64,000 nucleotides of DNA from Flavobacterium sp. JAD_PAG50586_2 (GCA_023213215.1 CP096136.1:3386724-3450723), one strand, 5' to 3'. Shown: positions 8,503-17,395, counted from the stretch's first letter. Notes: generated by a model not told the origin, from the sequence alone. A program made the numbers and translations.

Positions 8503-9432
8503 ATGAAGTTCCCAAGAATACATACGCTTAAGGAAATTGCAGGAATCATTGGTTGCCCCTATGTTGGTGCTGATGATTTTGCTGTGGAAGGCATGAACGA
8601 AATCCATGTGGTTACACCTGGTGATATTGTTTTTGTTGACCATCCAAAATATTACGATAAAGCACTGCAATCGGCTGCGACCATCGTTTTGATTAATAAG
8701 GAAGTCGATTGTCCTGACGGAAAGGCATTGTTGATTTCTGATGATCCTTTTAGGGATTTTAATACGCTTACCAAACATTTCCGTCCTTTTGTAGCTTCGA
8801 ATGTTAGTATTTCTGTTTCTGCTACCATTGGGGAAAATACCATAGTTCAGCCAAATTGTTTTATTGGACATAACGTTACCATAGGCAAAAACTGCCTGCT
8901 TCATGCGAATGTTATTGTTTATGATAACACAGTAATTGGCGATAATGTCATTATCCATTCGGGAACGATATTGGGAGCTGATGCCTTTTATTATAAAAAA
9001 CGCCCCGAAGGTTTTGACCAATTGCTTTCAGGAGGAAGGGTTGTAATTGAAGATAACGTTGGAATAGGAGCGTTGTGTACCATCGACAAAGGGGTCACGG
9101 GCGATACAACTATCGGAGCCGGAACAAAGATTGACAACCAGGTGCATGTCGGACATGATACTGTAATTGGTAAAAAATGCTTAATTGCTTCACAAACCGG
9201 GATTGCAGGTTGTGTTGTCATTGAAGATGAAGTAACCATGTGGGGTCAGGTTGGAACGACAAGCGGAATCACAATAGGAGCGAAGGCTGTAATATTAGGG
9301 CAAACCGGTGTTACCAAATCTGTTGAAGGCGGAAAGAGTTATTTTGGAACACCAATAGAGGAATCGAGAGAAAAACTGAAGCAGTTAGCCAACGTTAAAA
9401 GAATACCGGAAATCTTAAACAAACTTAAATAA
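8503..9432 (+). CDS. LpxD-like acyltransferase paralogue (UDP-3-O-acylglucosamine N-acyltransferase family)
   Basis: A second LpxD-family protein, 309 residues. It keeps the N-terminal domain in shortened form (HTLKEIAGIIGCPYVG), then the hexapeptide beta helix (about residues 95-280) with HVGHDTVIG at the position of the LpxD catalytic His and LGADAFYYKK in place of the usual GSDGFGF loop. That loop change suggests a different sugar nucleotide or acyl chain. It is cotranscribed-looking with lpxA and efp and ends 2 bp before the next gene. Calling it a true LpxD is uncertain; the acyltransferase fold is clear. Confidence 0.85.
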   Translation: MKFPRIHTLKEIAGIIGCPYVGADDFAVEGMNEIHVVTPGDIVFVDHPKYYDKALQSAATIVLINKEVDCPDGKALLISDDPFRDFNTLTKHFRPFVASNVSISVSATIGENTIVQPNCFIGHNVTIGKNCLLHANVIVYDNTVIGDNVIIHSGTILGADAFYYKKRPEGFDQLLSGGRVVIEDNVGIGALCTIDKGVTGDTTIGAGTKIDNQVHVGHDTVIGKKCLIASQTGIAGCVVIEDEVTMWGQVGTTSGITIGAKAVILGQTGVTKSVEGGKSYFGTPIEESREKLKQLANVKRIPEILNKLK

Positions 9433-9434
9433 AC

Positions 9435-9794
9435 ATGAGCGCTAAAGAAATCGTTCAGGAATTTTACAAATCAGATGCTTTATTGGAATCCGATACAGTG
9501 TCAAAACTTTTGCATGACGATGTGGTGTTGGAATGGCACAGCAGCAAGGGTTTCCTAAAATTAAAATATCAGGATATAATCGATTTGACTACAGAATTGG
9601 GCAAAGCCTACGTTAGGTCTAAAGCGAGAATCACACACATTCTTGAAGAAGGAAATACCGTTTCGGTGCGTTATTCCCATTATGTGAAAACTATAGAAAA
9701 TCCAAGAGAAGAGATGCTGTTAGCACACTTCATGGTTATCTGGGAATTAAAAAACAACAAGCTTTACAGAGGCTATCAAATGAGTCAGTTGTAG
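9435..9794 (+). CDS. NTF2/SnoaL-like protein, 119 aa
   Basis: A small cone-fold protein: the N-terminal helix AKEIVQEFYKSDALL is followed by a conserved-looking segment ending in LLHDDVVLEWHSSKGF, then curved strands, as in the NTF2/SnoaL superfamily. Such proteins are enzymes or binding subunits for small hydrophobic molecules. It starts 2 bp after the LpxD paralogue, so translation is probably coupled, which hints at an envelope or lipid-related role. No catalytic residue can be assigned. Confidence 0.75.
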   Translation: MSAKEIVQEFYKSDALLESDTVSKLLHDDVVLEWHSSKGFLKLKYQDIIDLTTELGKAYVRSKARITHILEEGNTVSVRYSHYVKTIENPREEMLLAHFMVIWELKNNKLYRGYQMSQL

Positions 9795-9800
9795 TTTTCA

Positions 9801-9843
9801 ATAAAAAAACTGAATACTAATTACTGAACACTGAACACTATTT
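9801..9843. repeat. CTGAA/TACT low-complexity repeat patch
   Basis: Short imperfect direct repeats of the type CTGAATACTAATTACTGAACACTGAACACTA fill the gap just upstream of the sucD promoter box. The same CTGAACACTGAA pattern recurs at 59735-59797 and, in reverse orientation, at 35835-35855. Confidence 0.5.
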
Positions 9844-9845
9844 CA

Positions 9846-9853
9846 TACTTTTG
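9846..9853 (+). promoter_or_regulatory. -7 box for sucD
   Basis: TACTTTTG fits TAnnTTTG 36 bp before the sucD start. The -33 region is covered by the low-complexity repeat patch and shows no TTTG at the ideal distance. Confidence 0.45.
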
Positions 9854-9889
9854 CATCACAAAAATTAACCAAATATAAAGAACACAAAC

Positions 9890-10762
9890 ATGAGCGTTTT
9901 AGTCAATAAAAATTCAAAGATAATAGTTCAGGGATTTACAGGAAGTGAAGGAACTTTCCACGCTACACAAATGATTGAATATGGTACCAATGTTGTTGGT
10001 GGTGTTACGCCTGGAAAAGGTGGAACTACGCACTTAGACAGACCTGTTTTCAATACGGTAAAGGACGCTGTTGAAAAAGCTGGAGCTGATACTTCAATTA
10101 TTTTCGTTCCGCCGGCTTTTGCTGCCGATGCTATTATGGAAGCTGCTGATGCAGGGATCAAAGTGATTATTGCAATTACTGAAGGTATTCCGGTTGCAGA
10201 TATGATTAAGGCTTATGAATATATCAAAGATAGGGATTGCAGGTTAATCGGTCCAAACTGTCCTGGAGTAATTACTCCGGAAGAAGCTAAAGTTGGTATC
10301 ATGCCGGGCTTTGTTTTCAAAAAAGGAACAGTTGGAATTGTATCTAAATCGGGAACCCTTACTTATGAAGCTGCTGACCAGGTGGTGAAACAGGGAATGG
10401 GAATTACAACAGCTATCGGAATTGGTGGTGATCCTATCATTGGTACTACAACTAAAGAGGCTGTTGAATTACTGATGAACGATCCTGAAACTAAATGCAT
10501 CGTTATGATTGGTGAAATCGGTGGTCAATTGGAAGCGGATGCTGCCAAATGGATCAAAGCTGACGGTAATCGTAAACCGGTTGTTGGTTTCATTGCTGGT
10601 GTAACAGCTCCAAAAGGAAGAACAATGGGTCACGCAGGTGCCATCGTTGGTGGTACTGACGATACGGCTGAAGCCAAAAAAGAAATCATGAAGGCTTGTG
10701 GTATCCACGTTGTAGATTCTCCGGCTGAGATTGGTAAAAAAGTAAAAGAAGTGATGGGATAA
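9890..10762 (+). CDS. sucD: Succinate--CoA ligase subunit alpha
   Basis: The alpha subunit of succinyl-CoA synthetase binds CoA and carries the phosphohistidine for interconversion of succinyl-CoA and succinate with ATP or GTP in the TCA cycle. The 290-residue length is normal. [18 protein letters not shown] is the N-terminal CoA-binding segment, [10 protein letters not shown] and SKSGTLTYE are family signatures, and the phosphorylated His is residue 248 in [11 protein letters not shown]. sucC is not in the window, as usual for Flavobacteria where the two genes are separated. A terminator follows directly. Confidence 0.97.
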   Translation: MSVLVNKNSKIIVQGFTGSEGTFHATQMIEYGTNVVGGVTPGKGGTTHLDRPVFNTVKDAVEKAGADTSIIFVPPAFAADAIMEAADAGIKVIIAITEGIPVADMIKAYEYIKDRDCRLIGPNCPGVITPEEAKVGIMPGFVFKKGTVGIVSKSGTLTYEAADQVVKQGMGITTAIGIGGDPIIGTTTKEAVELLMNDPETKCIVMIGEIGGQLEADAAKWIKADGNRKPVVGFIAGVTAPKGRTMGHAGAIVGGTDDTAEAKKEIMKACGIHVVDSPAEIGKKVKEVMG

Positions 10763-10784
10763 TCATTATCGAAATATAAATTAA

Positions 10785-10813
10785 GGCCTCACATTTTGTG
10801 GGGCTTTTTTTAT
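10785..10813 (+). terminator. Rho-independent terminator of sucD
   Basis: GCCTCACA and TGTGGGGC form an 8-bp stem (one G-T pair) around a short loop, followed by a run of seven T. It overlaps the longest possible reading frame of the next gene, which supports a start at 10846 for that gene. Confidence 0.85.
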
Positions 10814-10845
10814 TGAATATTTTTTATATATTTGACTTTACTGAT

Positions 10846-13434
10846 ATGAATCAAATGAAGAAGTTATACGCGATTCTCTTTTTAATATTTACATTGATAA
10901 CCAATGCACAGATTGTTAATATTCCGAGTGGAAACCTTAAGGCTAGGCTATTGGCATCTTCAAATACAAATCAAATAGCTTCCTCACAACCAGTTATATA
11001 TAATCCTGTTGACGGAAGTTATTCAGTCAGCAACTACACTAAAATAGATGCCAATAATGATGGTGAAATACAAGTCAGCGAAGCAGAGGTAATTACATAT
11101 TTAAATTTATTAAGCTCTACAAATCCTAATGTACCGAACATTATTGGAATTGAAAGTTTTGTGAATTTACAGTATTTTGATTGTTCGGATATTTTTACTA
11201 GTTCTGTCACTAGCTTAGATTTATCACAAAACACTGCTTTACTTTACTTTAACTGCTTTTCAAATAACATCAGCACACTAAATACCTCACAATGCCTCTC
11301 ATTAGAAACTCTCTCTATTGGGAGTAATAATTTTACGAGTTTTGATGTATCGCATCTTACAGCGTTAAAAAGCTTTGGTTGTACTTCCAATAATTTGACG
11401 AATTTAGATATTTCACAGAGTCTCCTCTTGACTGACCTAGCTTGTGGTGATAATCAATTAACAACCTTAAATCTTTCACAAAACGCATCTTTGAAATTCT
11501 TGTCGTGCAACGCAAATCCCTTAATCAGTTTAGATATATCTCAAAACTCATTATTAAAGGTCCTATCTTGTTTTTCCTGTGCCTTGCCTAATTTGGATGT
11601 GTCTCATAATCCTTTATTGGATTATATACAATGCTCAAATAATCTAATCACAAGTTTGGATTTGTCCAATAATATACTCTTGAAATCTTTCTATGCAGAC
11701 AATACACAACTTACTGTATTGGATTTCTCTAACGCACCTAATCTTGAGTATCTTTCATGTCATAACAGTCAATTGGCTACTCTAAATCTATCTCAAAATA
11801 CTTTATTGAAAGAGCTATACTGTTACAATAATTCTCTAGCAGATTTAGATGTGCAAAACACGGCATTGACTAGGCTGGACTGTTCGATTAATCAATTAAA
11901 CAGCCTGTTGCTGAAAAATGGAAATCCTTTGACGTGGAGCATTTTGAATTTTGGAAGCAATCCTTCTTTGCACTATATTTGTGCTGATGAAGAAGACAGC
12001 GTTTTTGTGCAACAAAAAATTAACAGTTACGGCATTTCAAGTACTTGCCAGCTAAATAGCTATTGCAGTTTTACTCCAGGCGCGACTTTTTATACCATTC
12101 AAGGCAGTATATATTTTGATTCCAATGACAATGGATGCGATGTAACTGATATTAATATTCTCAACCAACAGTTTTCTGCAACTAATGGGACAATTTCAGG
12201 TTCGTTTATTTCAAATGCTAGTGGCAGTTATTTTCTTCCGGTTCTCGCGGGTAATCACACTATCGCTCCTGTCTTTGAAAACCCGGATTATTTTACTGTC
12301 TCACCGGCTTTAGCAACAATAAACTTTCCCTTAGATGCAAGTCCGGCTACTGAGAATTTTTGTGTAACAGCTAACGGTGTGAAAAATGATCTGGAAATTA
12401 CGATCTTGCCCATCGATATTGCACGCCCGGGATTTGATGCGAATTATAAAATCATATACAAAAATAAAGGAAATGAAGTATCAAATGGTTCGTTGAGTTT
12501 TAACTTTAATGATGCTATTATGGATTTGGTATCTGTTTTTCCTATCAATAATATTTCAGCAACCAATAGTTTAAATTGGGATTTCACCAATTTGAATCCA
12601 TTTGAAACAAGGGAAATCCTTGTTACTATGAACGTAAATTCTCCAACAGAAACTCCGGCGGTAAACAATGGTGATATTTTAAATTATTCAGCAACAATTA
12701 TAGGTGCTACAGATGAAACACCGAATGACAATACTGCAACCTTAAATCAAACGGTCTTAAATTCATTTGATCCTAATGATAAAACGTGCCTCGAAGGAAA
12801 TACCATCACACCAGCAATGGTTGGCCAATATGTGCATTACATAATCCGTTTTGAAAATACAGGGACTTTCGCCGCAGAAAATATAGTGGTAAAAGATATT
12901 ATCGACACTACTAGGTTTGACATCAATTCATTGGTACCACTACACAGCAGCCATGATTTTGTTACTAAAATAAGTGATACCAATAAAGTAGAGTTCATCT
13001 TTGAAAGTATCAATCTGCCGTTTGATGATGCCAATAACGATGGCTATGTGGCCTTCAAAATAAAAACCAATCCAACTTTGGTTGTAGGTGATAGTTTCAG
13101 CAATATCGCCAGTATTTATTTTGATTATAATTTTCCAATCGTCACCGATCCGGCTATTACTACAATACAGGCTTTGGCAACACCCGATTTTGATTTTGGG
13201 AACTATTTTAAAATCTATCCGAATCCGGTTGCAGCTACCCTAAACCTTGAAACCAAAGATGGGATAGGAGTGAAGTCCATCGATGTTTATAATATATTGG
13301 GCCAAATGGTAATAGCCATTCCAAATGCAGAAAATGTGACCAACATTGATGTTTCCGATTTAACGACAGGTACTTATTTCATAAAGGTAAATACCGATAA
13401 GGGAACAGCGAATACGAAGTTCGTTAAGATTTGA
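10846..13434 (+). CDS. Secreted leucine-rich-repeat protein with T9SS type A sorting domain
   Basis: About 862 residues. A signal peptide (MKKLYAILFLIFTLITNAQ) is followed by EF-hand-like DANNDGEIQVSEAE, then roughly twelve 20-21-residue leucine-rich repeats of the type LDxSxNxxLxxLxCxxN (to about residue 390). Next come a beta-rich segment, a DUF7619-type conserved domain beginning FDPNDKTCLEG, and a C-terminal ~75-residue T9SS type A domain (YPNPVAATLNLE ... TGTYFIKV ... KFVKI). It should be exported by the type IX system and attached or released at the surface, perhaps for adhesion. The start is placed after the sucD terminator; MKK at 10855 is equally possible. Confidence 0.88.
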   Translation: MNQMKKLYAILFLIFTLITNAQIVNIPSGNLKARLLASSNTNQIASSQPVIYNPVDGSYSVSNYTKIDANNDGEIQVSEAEVITYLNLLSSTNPNVPNIIGIESFVNLQYFDCSDIFTSSVTSLDLSQNTALLYFNCFSNNISTLNTSQCLSLETLSIGSNNFTSFDVSHLTALKSFGCTSNNLTNLDISQSLLLTDLACGDNQLTTLNLSQNASLKFLSCNANPLISLDISQNSLLKVLSCFSCALPNLDVSHNPLLDYIQCSNNLITSLDLSNNILLKSFYADNTQLTVLDFSNAPNLEYLSCHNSQLATLNLSQNTLLKELYCYNNSLADLDVQNTALTRLDCSINQLNSLLLKNGNPLTWSILNFGSNPSLHYICADEEDSVFVQQKINSYGISSTCQLNSYCSFTPGATFYTIQGSIYFDSNDNGCDVTDINILNQQFSATNGTISGSFISNASGSYFLPVLAGNHTIAPVFENPDYFTVSPALATINFPLDASPATENFCVTANGVKNDLEITILPIDIARPGFDANYKIIYKNKGNEVSNGSLSFNFNDAIMDLVSVFPINNISATNSLNWDFTNLNPFETREILVTMNVNSPTETPAVNNGDILNYSATIIGATDETPNDNTATLNQTVLNSFDPNDKTCLEGNTITPAMVGQYVHYIIRFENTGTFAAENIVVKDIIDTTRFDINSLVPLHSSHDFVTKISDTNKVEFIFESINLPFDDANNDGYVAFKIKTNPTLVVGDSFSNIASIYFDYNFPIVTDPAITTIQALATPDFDFGNYFKIYPNPVAATLNLETKDGIGVKSIDVYNILGQMVIAIPNAENVTNIDVSDLTTGTYFIKVNTDKGTANTKFVKI

Positions 13435-13518
13435 TATTAAGAGGAGAATGTCCAATGGAAATTCGGTAGTTATTTGATTTCCTATTGTCATTCCGAAGTA
13501 AACTCAAATAAGAGATAG

Positions 13519-13541
13519 AAGCCCCGATTGGGGCTTTTTTT
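13519..13541 (+). terminator. Rho-independent terminator after the LRR gene
   Basis: GCCCC and GGGGC flank a GATT loop and are followed by seven T, about 85 bp after the stop codon of the LRR gene. Confidence 0.8.
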
Positions 13542-13593
13542 ATAGGCTTTTTAATTCTTGCATTCTTTTTGTGTACAGTTTGTGGCATAAATA

Positions 13594-13631
13594 TTGTGAC
13601 ATTTTAGATTGTCACAGAAATATTGTCACAA
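13594..13631 (+). promoter_or_regulatory. Operator-like TTGTGACA/TGTCACAA half-sites over the HTH gene start
   Basis: TTGTGACA at 13594-13601 faces TGTCACA at 13610-13616 as an inverted repeat with an 8-bp spacer. A third half-site, ATTGTCACAA, lies at 13622-13631, in direct repeat 14 bp downstream and touching the ATG at 13632. This is the classic layout of a site bound by the regulator encoded just downstream, suggesting autorepression. Confidence 0.6.
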
Positions 13632-13856
13632 ATGAAAATAAGGAAACAAACCAGGAAAGAATTAAACCTTACCCAGCAGGAGATGTCCGTGCTTCTAAAT
13701 GTTAGCCGGAGCCAATTAGCAATGTATGAACTAGGATTAAGGGAATTGTCTACAATAGGATTGCATAGGGATAGCCAGGCAGGTCGATTTTTGACTGCAT
13801 TGGAAATGGAAACCGGTGAACCAAAAAAATTCCGCAAATTGAAAGATTTGAATTAG
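13632..13856 (+). CDS. Small Xre-type helix-turn-helix regulator (probably the N-terminal part of a longer gene)
   Basis: A 74-residue protein with an N-terminal HTH: LTQQEMSVLLNVSRSQLAMYELG is a standard Cro/C1 recognition unit, followed by LRELSTIGLHRDSQAGRFL. The ATG at 13632 is preferred over an in-frame TTG at 13623 that lies inside the operator-like repeat. The run of seven A at 13823-13829 occurs near the end; one more A would join this frame to the ORF at 13883 and give a 175-residue protein with an HTH head and a coiled-coil tail. That is likely the true gene. Confidence 0.7.
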   Translation: MKIRKQTRKELNLTQQEMSVLLNVSRSQLAMYELGLRELSTIGLHRDSQAGRFLTALEMETGEPKKFRKLKDLN

Positions 13857-13882
13857 AGAAATATAAATTCATTACAGAGGCA

Positions 13883-14158
13883 TTGAATAAAAATGAATTC
13901 GATCTGTATACCCTTAAAAGGAAAATAAAACAAATAAAAAATAACTACGAAGCTGCACTCAAGCTATTCCAACTGACTGATTTTACAATAGGGTCCAAGG
14001 ATTATGAAAACGAGATGCATCTTGCAGCCTTGAAAATGCTTAACGCAAAGGCAGTTGTGATATTAAATAAAAACAACCCACAACAATTGATGAAACTGGA
14101 AATAAGGCTAAAGCTGTTGGAACAGGAGATTGTCATCCTAAATGAATTGTTGAAATGA
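13883..14158 (+). CDS. Coiled-coil ORF, probable C-terminal part of the HTH regulator
   Basis: Helical, Lys/Glu/Leu-rich sequence with heptad-like spacing (LYTLKRKIKQIKNNYEAAL and KLEIRLKLLEQEIVILNELL). No ATG start exists; the frame is open back to a stop at 13817-13819 and reads sensibly (KKIPQIERFELEKYKFITEAL) from the A7 run in the HTH gene. I read this as the C-terminal dimerisation region of the upstream regulator, separated by one missing base. The alternative is a separate small protein from the TTG at 13883. Confidence 0.55.
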   Translation: MNKNEFDLYTLKRKIKQIKNNYEAALKLFQLTDFTIGSKDYENEMHLAALKMLNAKAVVILNKNNPQQLMKLEIRLKLLEQEIVILNELLK

Positions 14159-14185
14159 GATTGCTTCGCTTCGCTCGCAATGACG
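14159..14185. repeat. Dispersed-type palindromic repeat (GATTGCTTCGC...GCAATGACG)
   Basis: The 27-bp segment starting GATTGCTTCGCTTCGCTCGC resembles a short repeat I have often seen scattered in bacterial intergenic DNA, usually noticed in the opposite orientation as CGTCATTGCGAGCG. GATTGC / GCAATGA partly pair. Only one clear copy is in this window, so repetition in this genome is inferred. Confidence 0.4.
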
Positions 14186-14202
14186 TTTACTGCAATGACA
14201 AT

Positions 14203-14234
14203 AAAAAACTCCCGATTGATTCGGGAGTTTTCGT
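14203..14234. terminator. Bidirectional terminator between the HTH and YHYH genes
   Basis: AAAACTCCCGA and TCGGGAGTTTT form an 11-bp stem with a TTGAT loop, with A-rich and T-rich flanks, so it can stop both converging transcripts, including the long minus-strand operon 18705-14280. Confidence 0.85.
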
Positions 14235-14279
14235 TTCTAGATGGTTTGTAATTTAAACCTATCAACTTCTAAAATTCAA

Positions 14280-15620
14280 CTATCTATTAACAATTATCTT
14301 AAAGGCTTTATTGTCTTTCTGGCTGGCAATCTTAACAAAATAAATCCCGTTATAAACTGTAGTCAGATCGATGATGGAAAGCGTGCTTCCCTGAAGGATT
14401 TCACTGGTCTGGATTACTTTGCCCAGTTCATCAATGAGGGTCACTGTTAAATTATCCTGAATCATATCCGACTGAATCGCAATAAATTCCTGCGCGGGAT
14501 TGGGATACAGCTTAATATTGAGTTCAGACAGATTGAAATCAGAAGTACCCAAATAGGTTGTTGTACCTGTTGGTACCGTAGTTACCGTAGTGGCTGTTAC
14601 ATTTCCGTAAAAGGTGGGTCCCACTGCATAGGGATAGGCCGAATTATGGTTGGCATCCACTGTCGTAAAATAGCAGTAAATTCCGTTTGGATATAAAGAG
14701 GCCGGGTATTCGGGTGTATTGCAGATCCGTCCGTTATGGGAATCCAGATAAGTAGGGTCTCCAGGATGGGCTACATATTCGTAGTCTTCCCTGAAATATC
14801 CGTTAAAATAGGTGCTGTTTACTGCCGGGCCATTGGTTCTCGTTGCATTGGTTCTTAATTGGTAACCGGATTTCATCCGGGCAATGGCTCCCGTACCATC
14901 CGTATTAGTGTAGGCATAGGCTCCGTATATCGGAAAACCATCATAGGCAAAACCAATAAGCGGCGAATGTTGGGTTGCATTGATAACATACAATCCATCA
15001 GAAGGGTAGGTATCACATACCGTCGATATAACGGCCAAATCTAAATTAAACGCACTTGGATTCTGATGATGGTGGTAATTCCCCATGGCCGGATGCGCTT
15101 TCGAGCAATCAAATCCACCTCTTTCGGCAGGAATAGCGTCCCTGTTCCACGCCTGAGTTGCCATTGGGCCACCGGCACAAGGAGGATTTCCGGGACCACC
15201 GCATAAAGCATTGGTTGTATTACTCCACGCTACACCATCTCTATAATCAAATAGTGCTACGCCATTGATAAAAATACCAATATTACCACCTGTGGTAGCC
15301 GTAGGGGTTCCTGTATTTTGAGTGGGGTTGAGCGGCATCTTGAAATTCTTGTTCTGAGCCGTAGCCAGTGAGGGATTGCCGTCTAAAAATGGCCCGGTAA
15401 TATAGGCCGGGATTCCGGTAGCGGAAATATAAACCCAATTGGCATCGTATCTTACGGTTTGTACATTCGCAGCAACGGCATCATTAATAGGAGTTGGGTT
15501 TCCGGACACATAATGACGCCCGGTTATCCCGGTTGTATTTTGAAGCCATTGGGTAATGATGGGGTTGGTTTGTGAAAAAGAGACGCTTGTGAAAAGCAAT
15601 AGTAAAAGCAATTTTCTCAT
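14280..15620 (-). CDS. YHYH-domain protein with T9SS type A sorting domain
   Basis: 446 residues. It has a signal peptide (MRKLLLLLLFTSVSFSQ), a YHYH domain of about 330 residues with the signature GNYHHHQNPSAF near residue 180, and several conserved Cys, Gly-Tyr and Asp patches (DGLYVINATQHSPLIGFAYDGFPIYG). A C-terminal T9SS sorting domain ends it (KLYPNPAQEFIAIQ ... NGIYFVKI ... FKIIVNR). The YHYH family is secreted and of unknown function; the His cluster suggests metal binding. It is the last gene of the ECF/MbnP/di-heme operon, 65 bp after the di-heme gene, so its product is probably a surface effector of that regulon. Confidence 0.88.
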   Translation of the reverse strand: MRKLLLLLLFTSVSFSQTNPIITQWLQNTTGITGRHYVSGNPTPINDAVAANVQTVRYDANWVYISATGIPAYITGPFLDGNPSLATAQNKNFKMPLNPTQNTGTPTATTGGNIGIFINGVALFDYRDGVAWSNTTNALCGGPGNPPCAGGPMATQAWNRDAIPAERGGFDCSKAHPAMGNYHHHQNPSAFNLDLAVISTVCDTYPSDGLYVINATQHSPLIGFAYDGFPIYGAYAYTNTDGTGAIARMKSGYQLRTNATRTNGPAVNSTYFNGYFREDYEYVAHPGDPTYLDSHNGRICNTPEYPASLYPNGIYCYFTTVDANHNSAYPYAVGPTFYGNVTATTVTTVPTGTTTYLGTSDFNLSELNIKLYPNPAQEFIAIQSDMIQDNLTVTLIDELGKVIQTSEILQGSTLSIIDLTTVYNGIYFVKIASQKDNKAFKIIVNR

Positions 15621-15685
15621 AGTTTTTGGTTTAGTTATAATGGCTTAGACGAAAGATATTTTCTATTCTTGCGCTCTCTTTAAAA

Positions 15686-16700
15686 TTATTGTCTTGGAGC
15701 CGAAAATCGTTTGTTGCTTAGAAAGTCCTTATCCGTCAAGGTATGCAGAAAGGCAACCAAATCGACTCTGTCATTATCTGATAAATTCATTGGTCTTGCC
15801 AGTTGCTTAGGCAGGTTTTTGTCGTGGCTTAATGTATTGTAATGCTTCACGACTTCAGTTAGCGTACGGAACCTTCCATCGTGCATGTAGGGAAACGTAA
15901 ACTGGCTGTTTCGCAAAGTTGGGACTTTGAATCTCAGGTTGTCTTCTGGTTTTGTGGTGATTTTGAATCGGCCATAATCATTTAAGGTTGTATCAATTGG
16001 CAATCCGTTACTTTCGAATTTGTCCTCGCAAAAAGCGGTTCTTTATGGCAGGAAGCACAATTGGTTTTAAAGAGTTCATATCCTTTTTGTTCCTGTTGGG
16101 TAAAGACCGTTTCGTTCCGCATCACTTTGTCATACTTTGAATTGGTAGAGGATAACATCACGGTAAATTGCGCTAAGGCTTTAAGAAGACGTTGGCTGGT
16201 GACTTTTTCATCGCCAAAAGCTTTGGCAAAAAGCTTTTTATACTTATCGCTTGCCTGTAATTTAGCAATGACATTTTCCAACGTTTCTCCCATTTCCAGC
16301 GGATTGGTAATTGGATTTAACGGCTGCATCTCGAGATTATTCACACCGCCATCCCACATAAAGTCATTATTCCAGGCCAAATTGCTTAAGGCTAAGGAAT
16401 TTCTTGTGCCAATTTTACCTTCAATTCCGTGGCTTAGCGAATGATCGACGTGGGCAAATCCGGTTTGCTGTAAATGGCAGCTTTCGCAGGAAACGCTATT
16501 GTCTTTGGATAATATTGGATCGTAGAATAAGTTCCTTCCCAATTGAAAGCCTTCTTCGGTTAACGGATTTTTTTGAAATCGTATTTAGGTTTTGGCCAGT
16601 TTTTGGGAACTTCAAGATATATAGGTGTTGTGAAATGATTGGAAAATGCAAAACCTATTAGCACAAAAATAATAACTATATGTTTCAATTTAAATCTCAT
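15686..16700 (-). pseudogene. MauG/MbnH-like di-heme cytochrome c peroxidase family enzyme, interrupted by two single-base losses
   Basis: Three consecutive frames together encode a di-heme c-type peroxidase-family protein. The N terminus (MRFKLKHIVIIFVLIGFAF, signal or anchor) runs into a T7 run at 16568-16574 (plus strand); adding one base leads to the frame with GRNLFYDPILS and the first haem site CESCH. An A5 run at 16030-16034, just after the second haem site CASCH, needs one base to reach the frame with LPIDTTLNDYGRF to the end (HDGRFRTLTEVV, LVAFLHTLTD). The repaired product is 338 residues, normal for MauG/CcpA-like proteins. The start overlaps the MbnP-like gene stop as ATGA. MbnH-type relatives oxidise a Trp of their MbnP partner. 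The breaks look like sequencing errors. Confidence 0.85.
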
Positions 16701-17395
16701 CGAACATAAAACATTTTTGTAGCAAAGCCTGCCAGTTTCATGGCTTCCTTTCCGGGATTCATAACGCTATTGGTTTCTCTTAATTCTAAATTAGAGAAAA
16801 AGGAATTCAGATCAATGGCAATATTGATATCAGAATCTGCTTTTTTATCCCATTCCAATTTTATTTGCTGCAAAGCATAATTGGGTTGCAGATAACCACC
16901 AATGTGGAACTGGAATTCATTTTTGCGGGTTTTGCAGCTTGGGCTACTGCCTTCGATTTTCATATTGATGTAACCACTTTGCCAAGTCCAGTACATTCCA
17001 TTTACAGGATCCAAAGCACCACTCAATGCTCCGGAAGTATTGGTAAGGCTGTCAATACCTATATCGAATGTGATTCGCGAAATCATTTTATTTCCCTTTT
17101 TTGTTACCGGAATCTCAAAGGAAGCTGGATTGTTGGAATCGAGTAGGTGATAGCTGTTTTTTGGAATAAATACTGATTTGTCGCTATACTGGACCTGAAT
17201 ATTTGAAATATAACATTTAAAGGTTTCAATTGTTAAAGTGTCCTTGTTGGTGGAAATGTATTTCTTGTTTAGTTCTAATGGAAGTTTGTTGAATTCCAAT
17301 CGAAAATTAACGTAAAGCGAATCGTTTTTGCTTTGGGAATACACCTGAAAGCAAAACATAAAAAGAAAAACAACATATAATGCTTTTTTAGTCAT
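16697..17395 (-). CDS. MbnP-like periplasmic (copper-associated) protein
   Basis: 232 residues with a signal peptide (KALYVVFLFMFCFQVYSQ). The family core is visible: YVNFRLEFNKLPLELNKKY at the N terminus, an IETFKCYISNI strand, the signature GMYWTWQSGYIN near residue 145 and EFQFHIGGY near 180. In methanotrophs, MbnP binds copper and carries a Trp converted to kynurenine by the di-heme enzyme MbnH; the same pair is adjacent here, which supports a partner relationship. Upstream in-frame codons would extend it to 275 residues across the previous gene, so the ATG overlapping that gene's stop by 8 bp is preferred. The metal itself is inferred. Confidence 0.85.
   Translation of the reverse strand: MTKKALYVVFLFMFCFQVYSQSKNDSLYVNFRLEFNKLPLELNKKYISTNKDTLTIETFKCYISNIQVQYSDKSVFIPKNSYHLLDSNNPASFEIPVTKKGNKMISRITFDIGIDSLTNTSGALSGALDPVNGMYWTWQSGYINMKIEGSSPSCKTRKNEFQFHIGGYLQPNYALQQIKLEWDKKADSDINIAIDLNSFFSNLELRETNSVMNPGKEAMKLAGFATKMFYVR

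Noticed and set aside
8500..9021. Antisense ORF of 173 residues opposite the LpxD paralogue
   Set aside because: Shadow of the hexapeptide-repeat codons; no known motif and fully covered by a real gene.
10798..10845. Longer N terminus for the LRR protein
   Set aside because: It would begin inside the sucD terminator; the signal peptide begins downstream.
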